Source of the DNA: Rhizaria sp. SCN 62-66
Lineage: Eukaryota > Rhizaria, unplaced
Assembly (NCBI GenBank): GCA_001724265.1
Contig: MEDY01000011.1
Span: 62,001 to 126,000, forward strand
Length of the DNA: 64,000 nucleotides
Direction of reading: 5' to 3'
Position 1 is the first letter of the stretch. Every line of letters begins with the position of its first letter. A program made the position numbers and the translations under genes. This document shows, piece after piece, positions 27,362 to 38,504 of the stretch. The notes under the pieces were generated by a model. It was given only the letters and a program-made list of their open reading frames with translations, was not told the origin of the DNA and made no database searches.

Positions 27362-28429
27362 CCTGGTGGCGTGAGCGCGGAAGGCCGCTGCGCAACGGGA
27401 CGTGGGTTCGGGAAGGTGTAAAACAAGGGGAAAAGAGACGAGAACATGTGAGGAAATGATACCAGCGGTCATCATGCAAGGGGACAAACGGCGCGCGGGG
27501 CGCGTAGAAGCAGATGTGACAGCACGAGCCAACAGCTCTTACGGGTGGGGAACAGCTCTAAAATTGGCAAGAAATAGCGGGGATCATCGACACTGACGCG
27601 CGCTAACAGTGTCATCAGTCAGGACAATACAAGTGACATGCAGTATAATATTTTAGATACAAATATCCTGCATCTAGCATCCTCAAATGACCACCCGCGG
27701 TTGCGATCGGTCATCGAGAAAAAATTCAAACCCCCCATTTTTTACGAACCGGATCCCACCCCACCACAAACTCTCTCTCGACCTACTTTTCACAGGCATA
27801 CACCACTTTTCTCAACTCAAACAAATTCGTCCTTTCGATTATACATAAATGCAATAGTAATAATATTATTTTCGATTATATATAGCTTGTATCCACTTGA
27901 AGCAGCAATATATCGACTTGAACGTACTTAACATCGGTGAAGGCGAGCTTCGAGTTGCGATGCGTGGGGTGATGTTATGATGTTGAGACGTCCAGTGTTC
28001 TGCTGTAAGCGCAGCCATAAGGTTAGCCACAGAGCTAAGGGTATTCGAAAAGCCAAGCGCTGTGCTGTGGTACGCAGGGATCATGCTCTTCAGTTATCTT
28101 TAACACTTCATCAAACCTCTATTGTCACGAAGACGCTTCCACTTGAAGCATCGGTGCTCACGGTCACATCATGCAACATCATTGTCAGCACATTAGTTGG
28201 TCAATAAACACACTGTTTAATTGCTTTCCAACAAATACCATTCAATATCACGTAAAATTCGTGTGTGTATGTAACCATTTGTAGTGCGACTTCAAGTCGA
28301 AGCGAGCGCAACAAACGTTTAAGCTAAATAACACGCGGTAGGTCAGCGTGTTGGAGCTAGACCGTACCACAATAAATAAAATTGAAGTTCACAGTATACT
28401 AATCGAAGGACGCAATCGCCACGGGCGGC
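27362..28429. other. AT-rich spacer upstream of SRPK
   Basis: About 1.07 kb between the SRPK start and the 3' end of the exonuclease gene. It holds several copies of a CACTTGAA(G) string (27895, 28141 and relatives) and an inverted GACTTCAAGTC near 28287. The ORFs here are short, AT-rich and unrecognisable. I call no gene. Confidence 0.45.
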
Positions 28430-29224
28430 TTAGGCAGAGGCTGCGATCGTCGCCTTCGTCTTGCTTGCCGTCTTGGCTTTCTCTGGTGGCCCAGTGATGA
28501 TCCAGCTATTCACAGTCTTCGTGCTCCCAGTCACAGTCTCACTGCTACTGCTCGCGGCCACGACGACGGGCTCAAGCAGACGCGCCAGAGCAGCCGCATC
28601 CACACTCTTGCTCGCGTTCACGCCAGCGCTAGCATCGGCTGCCGCAGTCTTGGCTGTTGCGCGCCTGGCGCTGGTTTTCTTGGTCACAGCCAGCACCGCC
28701 GCGCCCACGGTCGCTGCATCGGCAGAGTCGCCGGCGCTCGCAGCGGTCTCTGCGTCCACAGCAGCAGTGCTAGGGGCAGCAGCCGCAGCCGCAGCCTTGG
28801 GCTTCCGCCCCCGCTTCGCAGCGACCTTCACGGCGGTGGTCCCAGTCTCAGTCTCAGCAACAGTCGCCATAGCGGATACCGTGGCTACGGCGTCGAGCAC
28901 GGGCGCGACAGCCCCGTTGACGGCGGCGGCGACGGCCGCGCGCGCTGGCGGCGTCGCCATAAACGGCGTCCTCGCAGTCTTGGCGACAGATACGGTCTTT
29001 GCAGTCTTCGTCTTCGTGGCAGTTGCAGCCGCGACCGCAGTCTCAGTCGCAATCAGGGTCGCAGCCACCTGTGCAGTCGTGGGAATAGTCTTGAGCTTCG
29101 CAGCCTTCTTTGCAGCAGGAGCAGCAGCAATATGAGCAGTCGCCGCAGCAGCAGCGTTGATGATAACACTAGAGGCAGTTGCAGCAGCGACAGCCTTGTC
29201 CTTGGTGCTCGTCTTAGTAGTAGT

Positions 29225-29279
<55 letters not shown>

Positions 29280-32200
29280 GCGCGCGAGTTGGTGGCAAAC
29301 ATCACATCCGCCTCTGCGGCCGCAGCTTCGCGCACCGTAGGCGCCGAGTACAGCGGTAAGTTAATCCGCGCCTCACGCGCAAGTTGCGCGGAGAAAGAGA
29401 AGAGGCCGTAGTCGTCAAGCACCGATTGAGACTGTGCGAGGTCGGTGCCGCTAAAGAGAGGAAACGCAAGTTACAAGACAAAGCCTATGTCAGTGATGTG
29501 TAAAAAAACCGACGAGATACTTAGCGAACACGGAGGAGATATAATTAAATCTACAAAATTAAAGTTTAATGTAACGTTGTTTCATCATTAAATCAAGTTA
29601 TAGTATCGTAAAATAAATGTACGGACCGGTAGATGAAGTTGCGCGGGTTGGGGATGTCCTCGCCGCCGGCGCCGCTGCCTGCGAGCCGGACCAGCACGCG
29701 CGACGTCACCAGCTGCCGCAGCTGCGTCAGCAGCGCCGCCGCCACGGCGCGCTTGGCGGGCCAGGCCGGCAGGTCGGCCCACTGAGGCGGGTCACCGCTC
29801 GCAGCCCCAGCCCCAGTCGCATCATTCGCATCAGCCTCGGCCGAGGCAACGTTTGCCTCGTCAAGGAACGCGACGCTGGCCTTGCCCTTGCCCTTCTTGG
29901 CTGCCGTCTTGGCCTTGGCCTTGGTCTTCGCCGCGGCGGGCTTACCCTCCCACGGCCTGCCGACGGCGGCCGCGTCCTTCTCCTCGGCGGCCAGCACGCT
30001 GCGCAAGTACCCCTCGGTCTCGCCCACGGTAATCCCCACGGCCCGCCCAGCCGCGACGACCGCGGCAGCGAGCGGACCCGCGGGGTGCGCAGCGAACGCA
30101 CGCGCGACGGCGGCGGCGGAGACGGCCCCGCACGATGTCACCCCGGGCACGTTGTCCGACACGTCGCCCAGCAGCGAGAGGTAGAGCTCGAAGCCCCGCG
30201 GGGGGACGCCGTACTCGCGCTCCAGCAGCGCAGGCGTCAGGTACGTCACCGCGTCGCCACCGCCGAGCCCGCCGCCGGTCTTGCCGCTGCCGGTGGCGGA
30301 GGCCGGGGCAACGGTGGCGCCGGGGCGGAGCAGCGTGGTGTGCGGCGACACGAGCTGCGCGAAGTCTTTGTCGTAGGACAGAATGTATACGTGGTCAATC
30401 AGCGGCGGCTGCGCCAGCGCGTCCGCGAGCGTCAGCGCGTAGCCCACGGCGTTGCGCGCGGACGCGGGCTCAGCGGCCAGAGAGGCGCTGTCGCCGCGGC
30501 GGTGTGCGTGGGCGTACTGCGCCGTCAGCTCGGCCGCGAACACCGCCAGCGCGCGCTGCTCACAGTCACTTTCGCTGCCGCCCGCACTCGCAGTCGCTAT
30601 AGAGGGGTTTGCGGTGAGGGCGCGGGCGGCGCGAGCGAGTGTGAACTGCGAGGGGATGGCCAAGTCAAGCCGCGTCAGAGGGTCCTGCGCGAGGTAGCGG
30701 AAGTAAAGCCGCATTGGGCTCGATGACTCAGCAGAGCGCACGCGCGCGCGCCGGTCCGCGTTGTACGTGTCGGGTGCAGAGCCCATGGCCGGCACGTACA
30801 CAGGGCCATCAGCAGCGTCATTGAGAAAGCCAGAATTAGAGTCAACTATCTGGGTCTCAGACACAGTTGGGGGTATCAGAATGGCGCTGTTGTCGGAGTG
30901 ACTGTGAGAGGCGCCCCAGTGCGCCTGAGCGCCGGGGCTGTTGGGGAAGAAGCTGCTGTCGTCGCAGTCGTCAATGTCCAAGAAATCACCGCCACCACCA
31001 GCGTCGCCGCTGTCGCCGCTGTTACAGTTGTTGTAGTCAACGCTGTCATCGAACGCTCCGGAGCCTCGCACTACAGCAGTTGCCGTCTTGCTACCGGCCT
31101 TGCCACTGCTCTTGCCGCCCCTGCCCACAGTCACCCCCGCCCCCGCCGCCCCCGCCGCCGCCGCCGCAGCGCCCGCGTCGTTGCCCAGGAACTGTTTCAG
31201 CAGCTTCGAGTTGCGCAGAGGCGTCTCACTGCCAACCGTGCACGTACTCGCACTAGCATTCGCGCTAACTTTCGCGTTGGCAGCTTGTGCGCTGGTGGTG
31301 GTGGTGCTACTGCTAGGGACGCTTGTGTTGTGCTTATTGTTGTTCGCGTAGCCGAGTCCCTTGCCCTTGACGGCGTTGACCTCCCACCGCGTCAGGGGCC
31401 GGCCCCTCGCTGTCTCACCCTGACCGTGGGCTTGCTGACTCAGCAGGTAACCGTGGGCGAGTCGGGCCAGATCGGGCGCGGCGACCGTGGGCCGCGAGGG
31501 CACCACGGCCCTGAGCGAGGGCTCCCCGTGCGCCGCGGCGTCGCGCGCAGCCACCGCGGCCGCCGGAGACGGAAACGGGCGCGGGGACGTCACGAACGGC
31601 CACTGCTTCGGCCACGGGAAAGGGAATGCGAGCGGGGACCCCACGGCGCGGGCCGCCGGGGACGGGGCCTTGGGCGGGGACACTGGCTTCGTGGTGGCAG
31701 TTGTAGTTGCAGTTGCAGTCGTGGCAGTGTTGGCGTGGTCGGGTTCGCTGTCAGCGAGCTTGATCTTACTAATCTTGCTCTTCGCAGTCGCATCCTTCGT
31801 CTTCGAGGTGTTTCGAGTGGCTAAAACGGGGGGCGCAGTGCTGACGTCATCAGTGAAGCCTAGGTCGTCGACGAAGTTAAGCCGCTCCTTACCACTTACA
31901 CCGGTGCCCACAGCAACAGCCGTGTCATTCATCGAGATATCGGCGTCCACAAAGTCATCATACCCGTGAATGTCAGCGTTATCACCATATCCGTCGTCGT
32001 CGGCGTCATAATCGTCGTGTTCATTGTGGGGCGCAAAGTAACTCAACTTGCTTTGGGCTTGATTCGACAACGCCACACCTTTACTGCCGTCATTAATATC
32101 ACTCGCCGTGACCGCAGTATTCGAGACAGCGGCGAGGGCCCTCGCGGCGGCCGCGGCGCCGGGGCAGGCGGGTAGTGCATCCGCCTTGTGCGGCAGCGCC

Positions 32201-32820
32201 AGCAGTGCGCTTTCGCCGGGCGGCAGCGAGGCCAGCAGAAACACGTTGCAGTCTGCCACCGCGGCCAGCGCAAAGCGCGCGTGCGCCTCCGCGGTCGGCG
32301 CCGCGATAGCAGCACTCGACGCCGCCGCTGACTGCGACTGAGACTGGGACTGAGACTGTTGAGTGACCGTGAGCGCGGCGATGGGGGACCACCGCGGGTC
32401 GCCCCGGGCGGCGAAGCGCTCGCGGTCGCCCTCGACGCGGTGGCAGAGGTCCGCGATGACGTCGTCGGCCTCCCAGCCGGGTGGCGCCGTGACGACCGGG
32501 ATGCCGAGCGCGGCCACCACGTCCGCGATCTGCCGCAACTGCCACACCAGGTCGTCGCTGGGGCTCGCGCGCGTGGCCTTGTACTCGGCGAAGATCTCGC
32601 GGCGGCCCTGGCGCGAGGACGGCGAGTCGAGGCACACCACCACGTGCGTCGGCTGCAGCTCCTTGGCGTACTTAGCGAGCGTTTTGCACAGCCCGGAGAG
32701 GCCGGAGACCGTGCGGCCGTCGCCGGGCCGCTGCAGTGGGCGCTTCACCTGCGCGAAGTGGTGGCGGAACACGATGGACATCGCGTCCACCACGAGCAGC
32801 TTCGTCCTCACCACGCTCAT
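28430..32820 (-). CDS. Pol I-type 5'-3' exonuclease / flap nuclease with a large insert
   Basis: Two exons, 32820-29627 and 29450-28430, predict 1,404 aa. The donor GTCCGT with acceptor CTTTAG is the pairing that keeps frame into GTDLAQSQSVLDDYG; it is my least certain intron. Residues 1-125 match the N-terminal half of bacterial-type 5'-3' exonuclease: LLVVDAMSIVFRHHF (metal Asp), EYKATRASPSDDL, and GWEADDVIADL with E117, D119 and D120. The next metal motif, YDKDFAQLV (D817, D819), is about 700 residues away; the normal gap is around 20. The helix-3-turn-helix region LLGDVSDNVPGV then follows, with a degenerate HhH (CGAVSAAAVA). The insert is Ser/Asn/Asp/Ala-rich. The C-terminal half after the intron has an alanine run and a GRKPK AT-hook-like motif. 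It should process 5' flaps or RNA primers. No clear targeting peptide is visible, so nuclear or organellar location is open. Confidence 0.8.
29225..29278. repeat. (AGC)18 coding microsatellite
   Basis: Eighteen perfect AGC units, read on the minus strand as GCT alanine codons inside exon 2 of the exonuclease gene. Codon purity suggests recent slippage; neighbouring alanines use mixed codons. Confidence 0.95.
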
Positions 32821-33700
32821 CGGGGGCGAGAGTCTGGAAGCGGGGAGGCGGGGCTGGGGGTGTGGGGGGCGAAGTGCCGAGCGCGAGAGCGAAGGAGCGA
32901 AAACACTGCGTTGATGCGCGTAGAGTGGATATGAAGATGAGTTAATGCGTGAACAAATAAAAAAGTTTGGTTAAACAAGCGGGCTTGAGCCGTGCTACTA
33001 TTGACGGAAGTTGGAGAGAGTTATGTCCGGTTAACTTAAAGGCCGGAGGGCGCCAACTAAGCGCGCGGACCGTGACGCTATAGGAGTCGGCAGAAGGAAC
33101 AAGTATAGCCAAATCCACTACTAACGTTTGACCTAATAGAACAGACTCGTTTGACTGACGCATCACGATATTACACGTGCTCCAAGTTATTATACCATGC
33201 AAAGCTCGTGTTCAGGTGCTAGTGGAGTCGAAGAACTTGCGCGAGGACGAACATGGATAGCGAGATAGTGGCAACCATAAAACTCACATGAAGAAATATG
33301 AAGCTGGCTAAATATAAATTAAGATGAAGTCAGACATATCTAAGTTTTACCACTCCAGCCCCTAATCTCCTCGATATATCCTTTCAATCCCACTCGATCC
33401 CATGGCTCGAAGCTTTTGTGGCTCTTCGAGGGCAAGAGGGTCCAGCTGATCAAACAGATGAGTATCTCACTGCACTGGCCGTTAATGAAACTATCAGCAA
33501 ATGATTTGAACAGTATATATGTCTTTCTGTATTTATACGTAATTAAACTTTTAGAAAACGTTATCTCACCTCATGTATCCTTCAACATGACATGCCCGTT
33601 ATCTTCTCCCAGCCGTTCAGCCCACCCCCCACACAACCCCACCAACCACACCCCTCGTCACAACACACCGCCCGTACCACTCTTCTCGCCGGCCCCCCGC
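32821..33700. other. Divergent spacer between exonuclease and FNTA genes
   Basis: About 880 bases containing both promoters. The plus-strand segment 33405-33460 is GC-richer and reads LLWLFEGKRVQLIKQ in the FNTA frame, but no ATG precedes it and the rest of the region is low-complexity. It may be a 5'-UTR exon or part of an unrecognised small gene. Confidence 0.4.
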
Positions 33701-35224
33701 ATGTACGCGTACCCGTACCAGTCCAACCCGTCGTGGCGCGACGTGACGCCGCTGCCAGAGCCCGAGTTCTCGGCCTCGGTGGTCCGCATCGCCGCCCCGC
33801 CCAAGTTCACGGAGACGCTGGCCTACTTCCGCGCCATCGTCGCCGCGGACGAGCTCTCGCCGCGCGCGCTGGCGCTTACGGCGGACGTCATCGAGCTCAA
33901 CCCGGCCAACTACACGGCCTGGCAGTACCGTCTCCGCTGCATCACCGCGCTTAACGCCTCGCTAACTGAGGAGCTAGCCTTCACGCTTGCCGTCGCCGAG
34001 GAGAACCCCAAGTGCTACCAGGTATGGCAGCACCGCCGCGCCGTCACGGCACTCATCGGCGCCGCCGGGGATGAGCTGGCGGCCACGGCGCGGTACCTCC
34101 GCGAGGACACCAAGAACTACCACGCGTGGTCTTATCGCCAGTGGCTGCTGCGCGCCTTTGGCAACGCCACGCTCTGGACCGCGGACCTGCGCGACACGGC
34201 GGACCTCCTCGTCGCGCTTGACGTGCGCAACAACTCGCTCTGGAACCAGCGCGCGTTCCTGCTTACCCGCTGCTTCCCGGGCGCGCTCTCGGTGCCCGCC
34301 GTCGTCCGCGCCGAAGTCAAGTTCACCCTCGCGTGCATCCACCGCGCCGCGCTCAACGAGTCTGCGTGGGTGTATCTCGACGGGCTCGTGCGCGCGCCCG
34401 GCTTCCGCGACTGGCGGCCCGTCGCGCGCGCCGCGCTGGCGGCCTCGGCGCAGCCCGCGCTTGGTGTCCGCGCCCCGCACAAGCGTGTCGCGCACGACAT
34501 CCCCGTCCCGCCCCCACAGTCTACTGCAGCACAATCAAACGCACAGTCAAACAGTGCCAACGGCGGCGCTGGCCCGACTAGCGCTGAGGTGGGGCGGCCG
34601 CCGTGCAACCGGTACGCGCACGCGACGCTGCTGGAGCTGCTGCTGAGCCCCAGGTGCCCCGCGCTGGATCTGGCCGCGCTGGCGTCGGAGAGCGGCGGCG
34701 CGGCCGTGGAGCTGACCTTCCCGGGCGCGGGCTTCGCCGGCCCCGCAGACTGCGACCGCGACGCGACGGCCGCCGAGGTCGCCGCCATCTACTGCAGCGA
34801 CAGCGCCGCAGCTGATACTGCTGATCCTACTGCTGCTGCGGCTGCTGCCGCGGCTGCGCTGTCTGCGCGCGTGGCGGCGGCGGCCGCGCTGGAGCCCGCG
34901 CCGGCCGCGGCGGCGCCGGGGCTGCCCGCGCTGGCGTTGCTGTCGCGCGCGCTGGAGCAGTGCGACGCTTTGTCCGCGGGCGACTCGGTGCGCGCGCGCT
35001 ACTGGGCGTACCGCCGCGCACAGATTGCGGCCGTCGCGGCGGCCGAAAGGGCCGGCTTCGCGCGCGCGCCCGCGGACGGGGCCGAGAGGGCCGCGGCAGA
35101 CTGGGCGCGCGCCGAGGCCGAGGCTAAGGCCGAGGCCGAGGCGGACATGACCAGCGACGACGACGACGGCGGCGCCGAGGGCGGGGACATCACCGCGGAT
35201 GACTCAGAGGAGGAGGCCAAGTGA
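33701..35224 (+). CDS. FNTA: Protein farnesyltransferase / geranylgeranyltransferase I alpha subunit
   Basis: 507 aa from the ATG at 33701, chosen because homology begins at once: NPSWRDVTPLPE corresponds to the RAEWADIDPVPQ entry of mammalian FNTA. The frame is open further upstream but encodes proline/serine-rich filler. PPTA (prenyltransferase alpha) repeats follow. They are IELNPANYTAWQYRL, EENPKCYQVWQHRRA, REDTKNYHAWSYRQW and LDVRNNSLWNQRAF, then NESAWVYLDGL. These tetratricopeptide-like helical hairpins wrap the catalytic beta subunit. The heterodimer transfers farnesyl or geranylgeranyl to CaaX proteins such as Ras and Rho GTPases in the cytosol. The C-terminal third carries an Ala-rich insertion (about residues 370-420) before the final conserved AL-QCDAL---D--RARYWAYRR block, and ends in an acidic tail. 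Human FNTA is 379 aa, so the excess is insert and tail. Confidence 0.93.
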   Translation: MYAYPYQSNPSWRDVTPLPEPEFSASVVRIAAPPKFTETLAYFRAIVAADELSPRALALTADVIELNPANYTAWQYRLRCITALNASLTEELAFTLAVAEENPKCYQVWQHRRAVTALIGAAGDELAATARYLREDTKNYHAWSYRQWLLRAFGNATLWTADLRDTADLLVALDVRNNSLWNQRAFLLTRCFPGALSVPAVVRAEVKFTLACIHRAALNESAWVYLDGLVRAPGFRDWRPVARAALAASAQPALGVRAPHKRVAHDIPVPPPQSTAAQSNAQSNSANGGAGPTSAEVGRPPCNRYAHATLLELLLSPRCPALDLAALASESGGAAVELTFPGAGFAGPADCDRDATAAEVAAIYCSDSAAADTADPTAAAAAAAAALSARVAAAAALEPAPAAAAPGLPALALLSRALEQCDALSAGDSVRARYWAYRRAQIAAVAAAERAGFARAPADGAERAAADWARAEAEAKAEAEADMTSDDDDGGAEGGDITADDSEEEAK

Positions 35225-35483
35225 ACGGAAGCAAGGTTTATAGAGATGTGAAACAGTGGTTTGTTTTGCTGAATGTTTGTTGATGATGGCCATAATTTAA
35301 CGCCATTGAATAAAGAAAGTACGTTTTGCAATCATGAAAAGCTATGTATAAAGTTTGAGACAAAGTCCTTGCGTTGCTCATTATTGGCCTTGACTTGACC
35401 TGCCATGTGAAGCATCATCACTGTTTGGCTACAAATTACCAAAGCGCTGCACTGCACGAGTGCAATATAGCTCAAACTGCTGC

Positions 35484-37114
35484 TCAGACGCCGCCGCCGA
35501 CGCCGATGGTGATATTGCGTCCGCGCGCGGCGGCGTAGGCCTGCGGCCGCGCGTAGGCCGCCTTGCCGTTGGCCACGGCGCGCGCCGCCTTGGTCCCCGC
35601 GCTCTCCAGCACGCGCGCCTTAACAGCGTCGCGCGCCAGCCCGCCCACGGTCGCTTTGTCCACAGACGCGGTCGCGGTGGCAGGACGGCTGCCCACAGCC
35701 GCCCCGCTGCGGCTGCCAGTGCTGCCCACAGTCGCCGCGCGCTTCACAGGGCCGCTATTGCCAATACTACTGTGGGCGCCGGCGTTGGCCTCGTTGCCGC
35801 GCGCGGAGATGGTCAGCGGCGCCCGCGCTGAGCCCAACACCTGCTCGCTCTCGCTGGGGCCTGTAATCACGGTCACTCCGCTCCTTTGCTTTTGTTGTTG
35901 GCTGCCACCGACGCCGCGGTGGGCTGTGACGTTGACACCTGCGGCCACGCCTGCAGTCAACGTCGCGCCTGCGGCCGCACCAACGCCCACGCGCACCAGC
36001 GGTAGCGGCGGCACTGCGGCGCCCTTGCCCGCAGCCCTGCTATCCGCAGCAGCGCCGCTGGCGGCCGTCGCGCCAGCCGTCGCAGCGCCCATCAGCGCGC
36101 CCTGCGCGGCGCCGTCTGCAGCCCACTCGTCGTGCGCGGCGCTAACCTGGCGCGCGCGGGCGCGGTACGGCGTGCGCAGCTGCCCGTGGGCGTCGTAATC
36201 GGCCGGGAAGGAGCCGCGCCGGCAGTCTGTCCCGCCGACCGTGTGCGAGGCGTGGTCCACAGTCTTGACGCGTACCGCGTTGGCGACGCGCCGCGCCGCC
36301 GCCTCGGCCGCGGCCGTGGGGCCAAGCCCGTGGCCGTGGACGATGAGCCCCTTGGCGGCGGCCAGCTGCGCCTCAGCGTCGGCGAGCATCGCGCGCAGCG
36401 ACGCCGCCTCGATCTCGCGGGCCTCGGCGTCGCGCGCGCAGCTCTCGACGACCTGCTCCAGCTCGGCCCGCCGCGCCTGCTCGGCCGCCAGCGCGCGCGT
36501 CGCCACAGCTACGTCCTCGCGCAGCGCTTCGTTCTCCGCCTGCGCCGCCAGCACGCGCGCGGCAAGGATGCGCTCGCGGTCAGGCATCGCGGCCACGGCG
36601 TCACGCGCCTTGAGAGCGGCCTCGGTCTCGGCCAGGACGCGTCGCGTGTCGGCCAGCTCGGCCGTTTGTGCGCGCGCGGCGGCAACTTCGGCGGCCAACT
36701 TGACCTCGTCGGCGAGGCGCGTTGTCAGGCCGTCGACCGTGCTCTGTTGCGAGAGGGGAAGAGAAAGCGAGGAGGACAGGGTAGTGTGAATGAGCGGAGT
36801 TGCATGAGAAATGATTCGTTCCTGGAGCAAATAGAAACGTGGGTGTCTTGTTCGCGGCGTACCTTGAGGTCGTTGTTCGAGTTGATGGCGGCGTGGTGTG
36901 CCTCGACCTCGGCGTCGAGCGCGGCGCGCAGGGCGTCGCACTCATCTTCGAGCTGTCGGGCGTGCTTGTCGAAGCGCCGGCGCATCTCGCTGAGCTCGGG
37001 ACACTCCTTCGTGCGGTTCTCGGAGAGCATGGAACGAGTCAACTCGGCGATGTTCATGTGCTGCCGAACCGCGGTCAGAGTGCCGCGGTTGGCCTCTAGT
37101 TGGGCTTGTAACAT
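35484..37114 (-). CDS. Uncharacterised coiled-coil protein
   Basis: Two exons, 37114-36863 and 36743-35484, give 503 aa. The donor GTACGC and acceptor CAACAG join in phase 0 within one coiled coil. Residues 1-245 are almost continuous heptad-rich helix with many E/R/A/L residues and few helix breakers, including LSEMRRRFDKHARQLEDECDA. The rest is Ala/Gly/Ser-rich and likely disordered, with small low-complexity runs. I do not recognise the family; centrosomal, axonemal or Golgi scaffold proteins all look like this. It is convergent with FNTA (the stops are about 260 bases apart) and divergent from prefoldin 4. Confidence 0.7.
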
Positions 37115-37657
37115 CGTCCTTCTTGCGACGGGTGTGAAGACGGTTTCTTTGGCCTGTGTAGGAACCTAAGGACAAAACAGAAAGAAGGGTTTCAAAATAT
37201 TATAAGTATAAAAACTTGTTAATGGCTTTAAAATAGACTCAAAAATCAATTTGACGATGGGAGTATAGATATCCAGATGATGTTTCATCTCGACTCGACT
37301 GATCAAGTCGTCCAACGGCTCTACCTGCACACGACCGAGTGGTTCGCAAAAAAGGGGATCACGAAATTCATAACCGACCGAGAAGTTTAAAAAGGCGACC
37401 TCTGTATGGACTCAGTGATCGTCTATAGGAATCGATATGATGCAATTTGAACTCTCTCTTGCACATCAAATGTGTTTTATTTCGGAATTGTCGCACCCAC
37501 CACACCGTTGTCCTTATATCGACCCCGCTTTTGTTCGTGCGGCATCCAACGCTCGCGACCCGAACCACCCATCTTACTTTTCTTCTCCTTGCCCTGATTC
37601 CATTTTCATTTGAATTACCATATCCCCCTCGAACACATGTTCGAGTAGTTTGACCTA
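37115..37657. other. Divergent promoter region of the coiled-coil and prefoldin 4 genes
   Basis: A 543-base AT-rich spacer with a CTCGACTCGACTGATCAAGTCG segment near 37288 and the inverted repeat listed separately. No ORF of interest. Confidence 0.5.
37628..37645. repeat. Inverted repeat 12 bases upstream of the PFDN4 start
   Basis: CTCGAACA and TGTTCGAG form a perfect 8-bp inverted repeat separated by CA, ending 12 bases before the ATG. It lies in the 5' leader or at the transcription start. It could be a binding site for a dimeric regulator or a small hairpin; no function is known. Confidence 0.6.
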
Positions 37658-38062
37658 ATGTCTGACGAGGCTGCCAAGCACCTGCGCCCCGCGAACGCGG
37701 AGGAGGTCAACGTGACCTTCGCTGACCAGCAGCTCATCAACACCTTCGGCCGCCTGCACGTCAAGTCGCTCGAGCTCGAGGACCAGATGACCGTGAAGAA
37801 GCAGGAGCTTGACAACATTGGTGACTGCGCCGGCGACATCGAGAACCTCTTCGACGAGGACGCGTGCAAGATCAAGATCGGTGAGATCTTTTTCGAGGTG
37901 TCGAACGAAGAGGCGCTCGAGTTTGTGCAGAAGAAGACTGAGAAGATCAAGAGTGAGTACAAGGAGATGGCTGAGCAGCAGAACAAGATCAAGAAGGAGC
38001 TCGACACCCTCCGCGCCTCGCTCAAGGCCAAGTTCGGCAACTCCATCAACCTCGAGGCCTGA
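37658..38062 (+). CDS. PFDN4: Prefoldin subunit 4
   Basis: An intronless 134-aa protein, the usual length for this subunit. The motif EEVNVTFADQQLINTFGRL matches the start of human PFDN4 (EDVNVTFEDQQKINKFAR). Two amphipathic coiled-coil helices flank a beta hairpin, with KIKIGEIFFEVSNEEA corresponding to the conserved YQIGDVFISHSQEE turn. The C-terminus LKAKFGNSINLEA is diagnostic of the beta-class subunit 4. Prefoldin is the cytosolic hexamer that receives nascent actin and tubulin and passes them to the CCT chaperonin. The start is supported by the position of the first ATG and by homology beginning within 15 residues. Confidence 0.96.
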   Translation: MSDEAAKHLRPANAEEVNVTFADQQLINTFGRLHVKSLELEDQMTVKKQELDNIGDCAGDIENLFDEDACKIKIGEIFFEVSNEEALEFVQKKTEKIKSEYKEMAEQQNKIKKELDTLRASLKAKFGNSINLEA

Positions 38063-38504
38063 GTGCGGTGCCCGCTAGACTCACGTCACGCAGCTTGAGC
38101 TCAAACTTTCTGTCAAACCTTTGCAATCAGAGTTACTTGGTGCACTGGCGAGCTATGTCACATGTCGTGTGATGGAGCGTGAGTGCGTTGTGGAGACTTG
38201 CTGCTGTTGAGTGCTGTGCGTGTCTGTGCGTGAGTGTTACGCTGTGAATCCTTGTCGCTACTGCTGCTGAATACTGAGAGCTGTAAATACGAGCATGGGG
38301 CCATCCAGAAGCTTTCGTTTGCTGACTTTGTCGGAATACACTCAAGCTTCTTCGCATTATAACAATTCAAACGTGTGAAACTCAATTTTTATTTCCTCAT
38401 ATTAAGACTATAAAACTACTCGTATGTACTACGTAATGTACGTCACTGAACTAAGCTAATTTCTAGCATTCCTTGCACTCGACCACAGGACTGTGAGTCC
38501 GGCT
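38063..38504. other. Convergent 3' spacer of PFDN4 and RNase Z
   Basis: Contains both 3' UTRs. Short minus-strand ORFs here have no recognisable sequence. Nothing else is seen. Confidence 0.55.

Noticed and set aside
33416-33700. 95-residue N-terminal extension of FNTA
   Set aside because: FNTA homology begins at the ATG at 33701; the extension is AT-rich then Pro/Ser-rich, and its first codon in the long ORF is GTG-like rather than ATG-supported.
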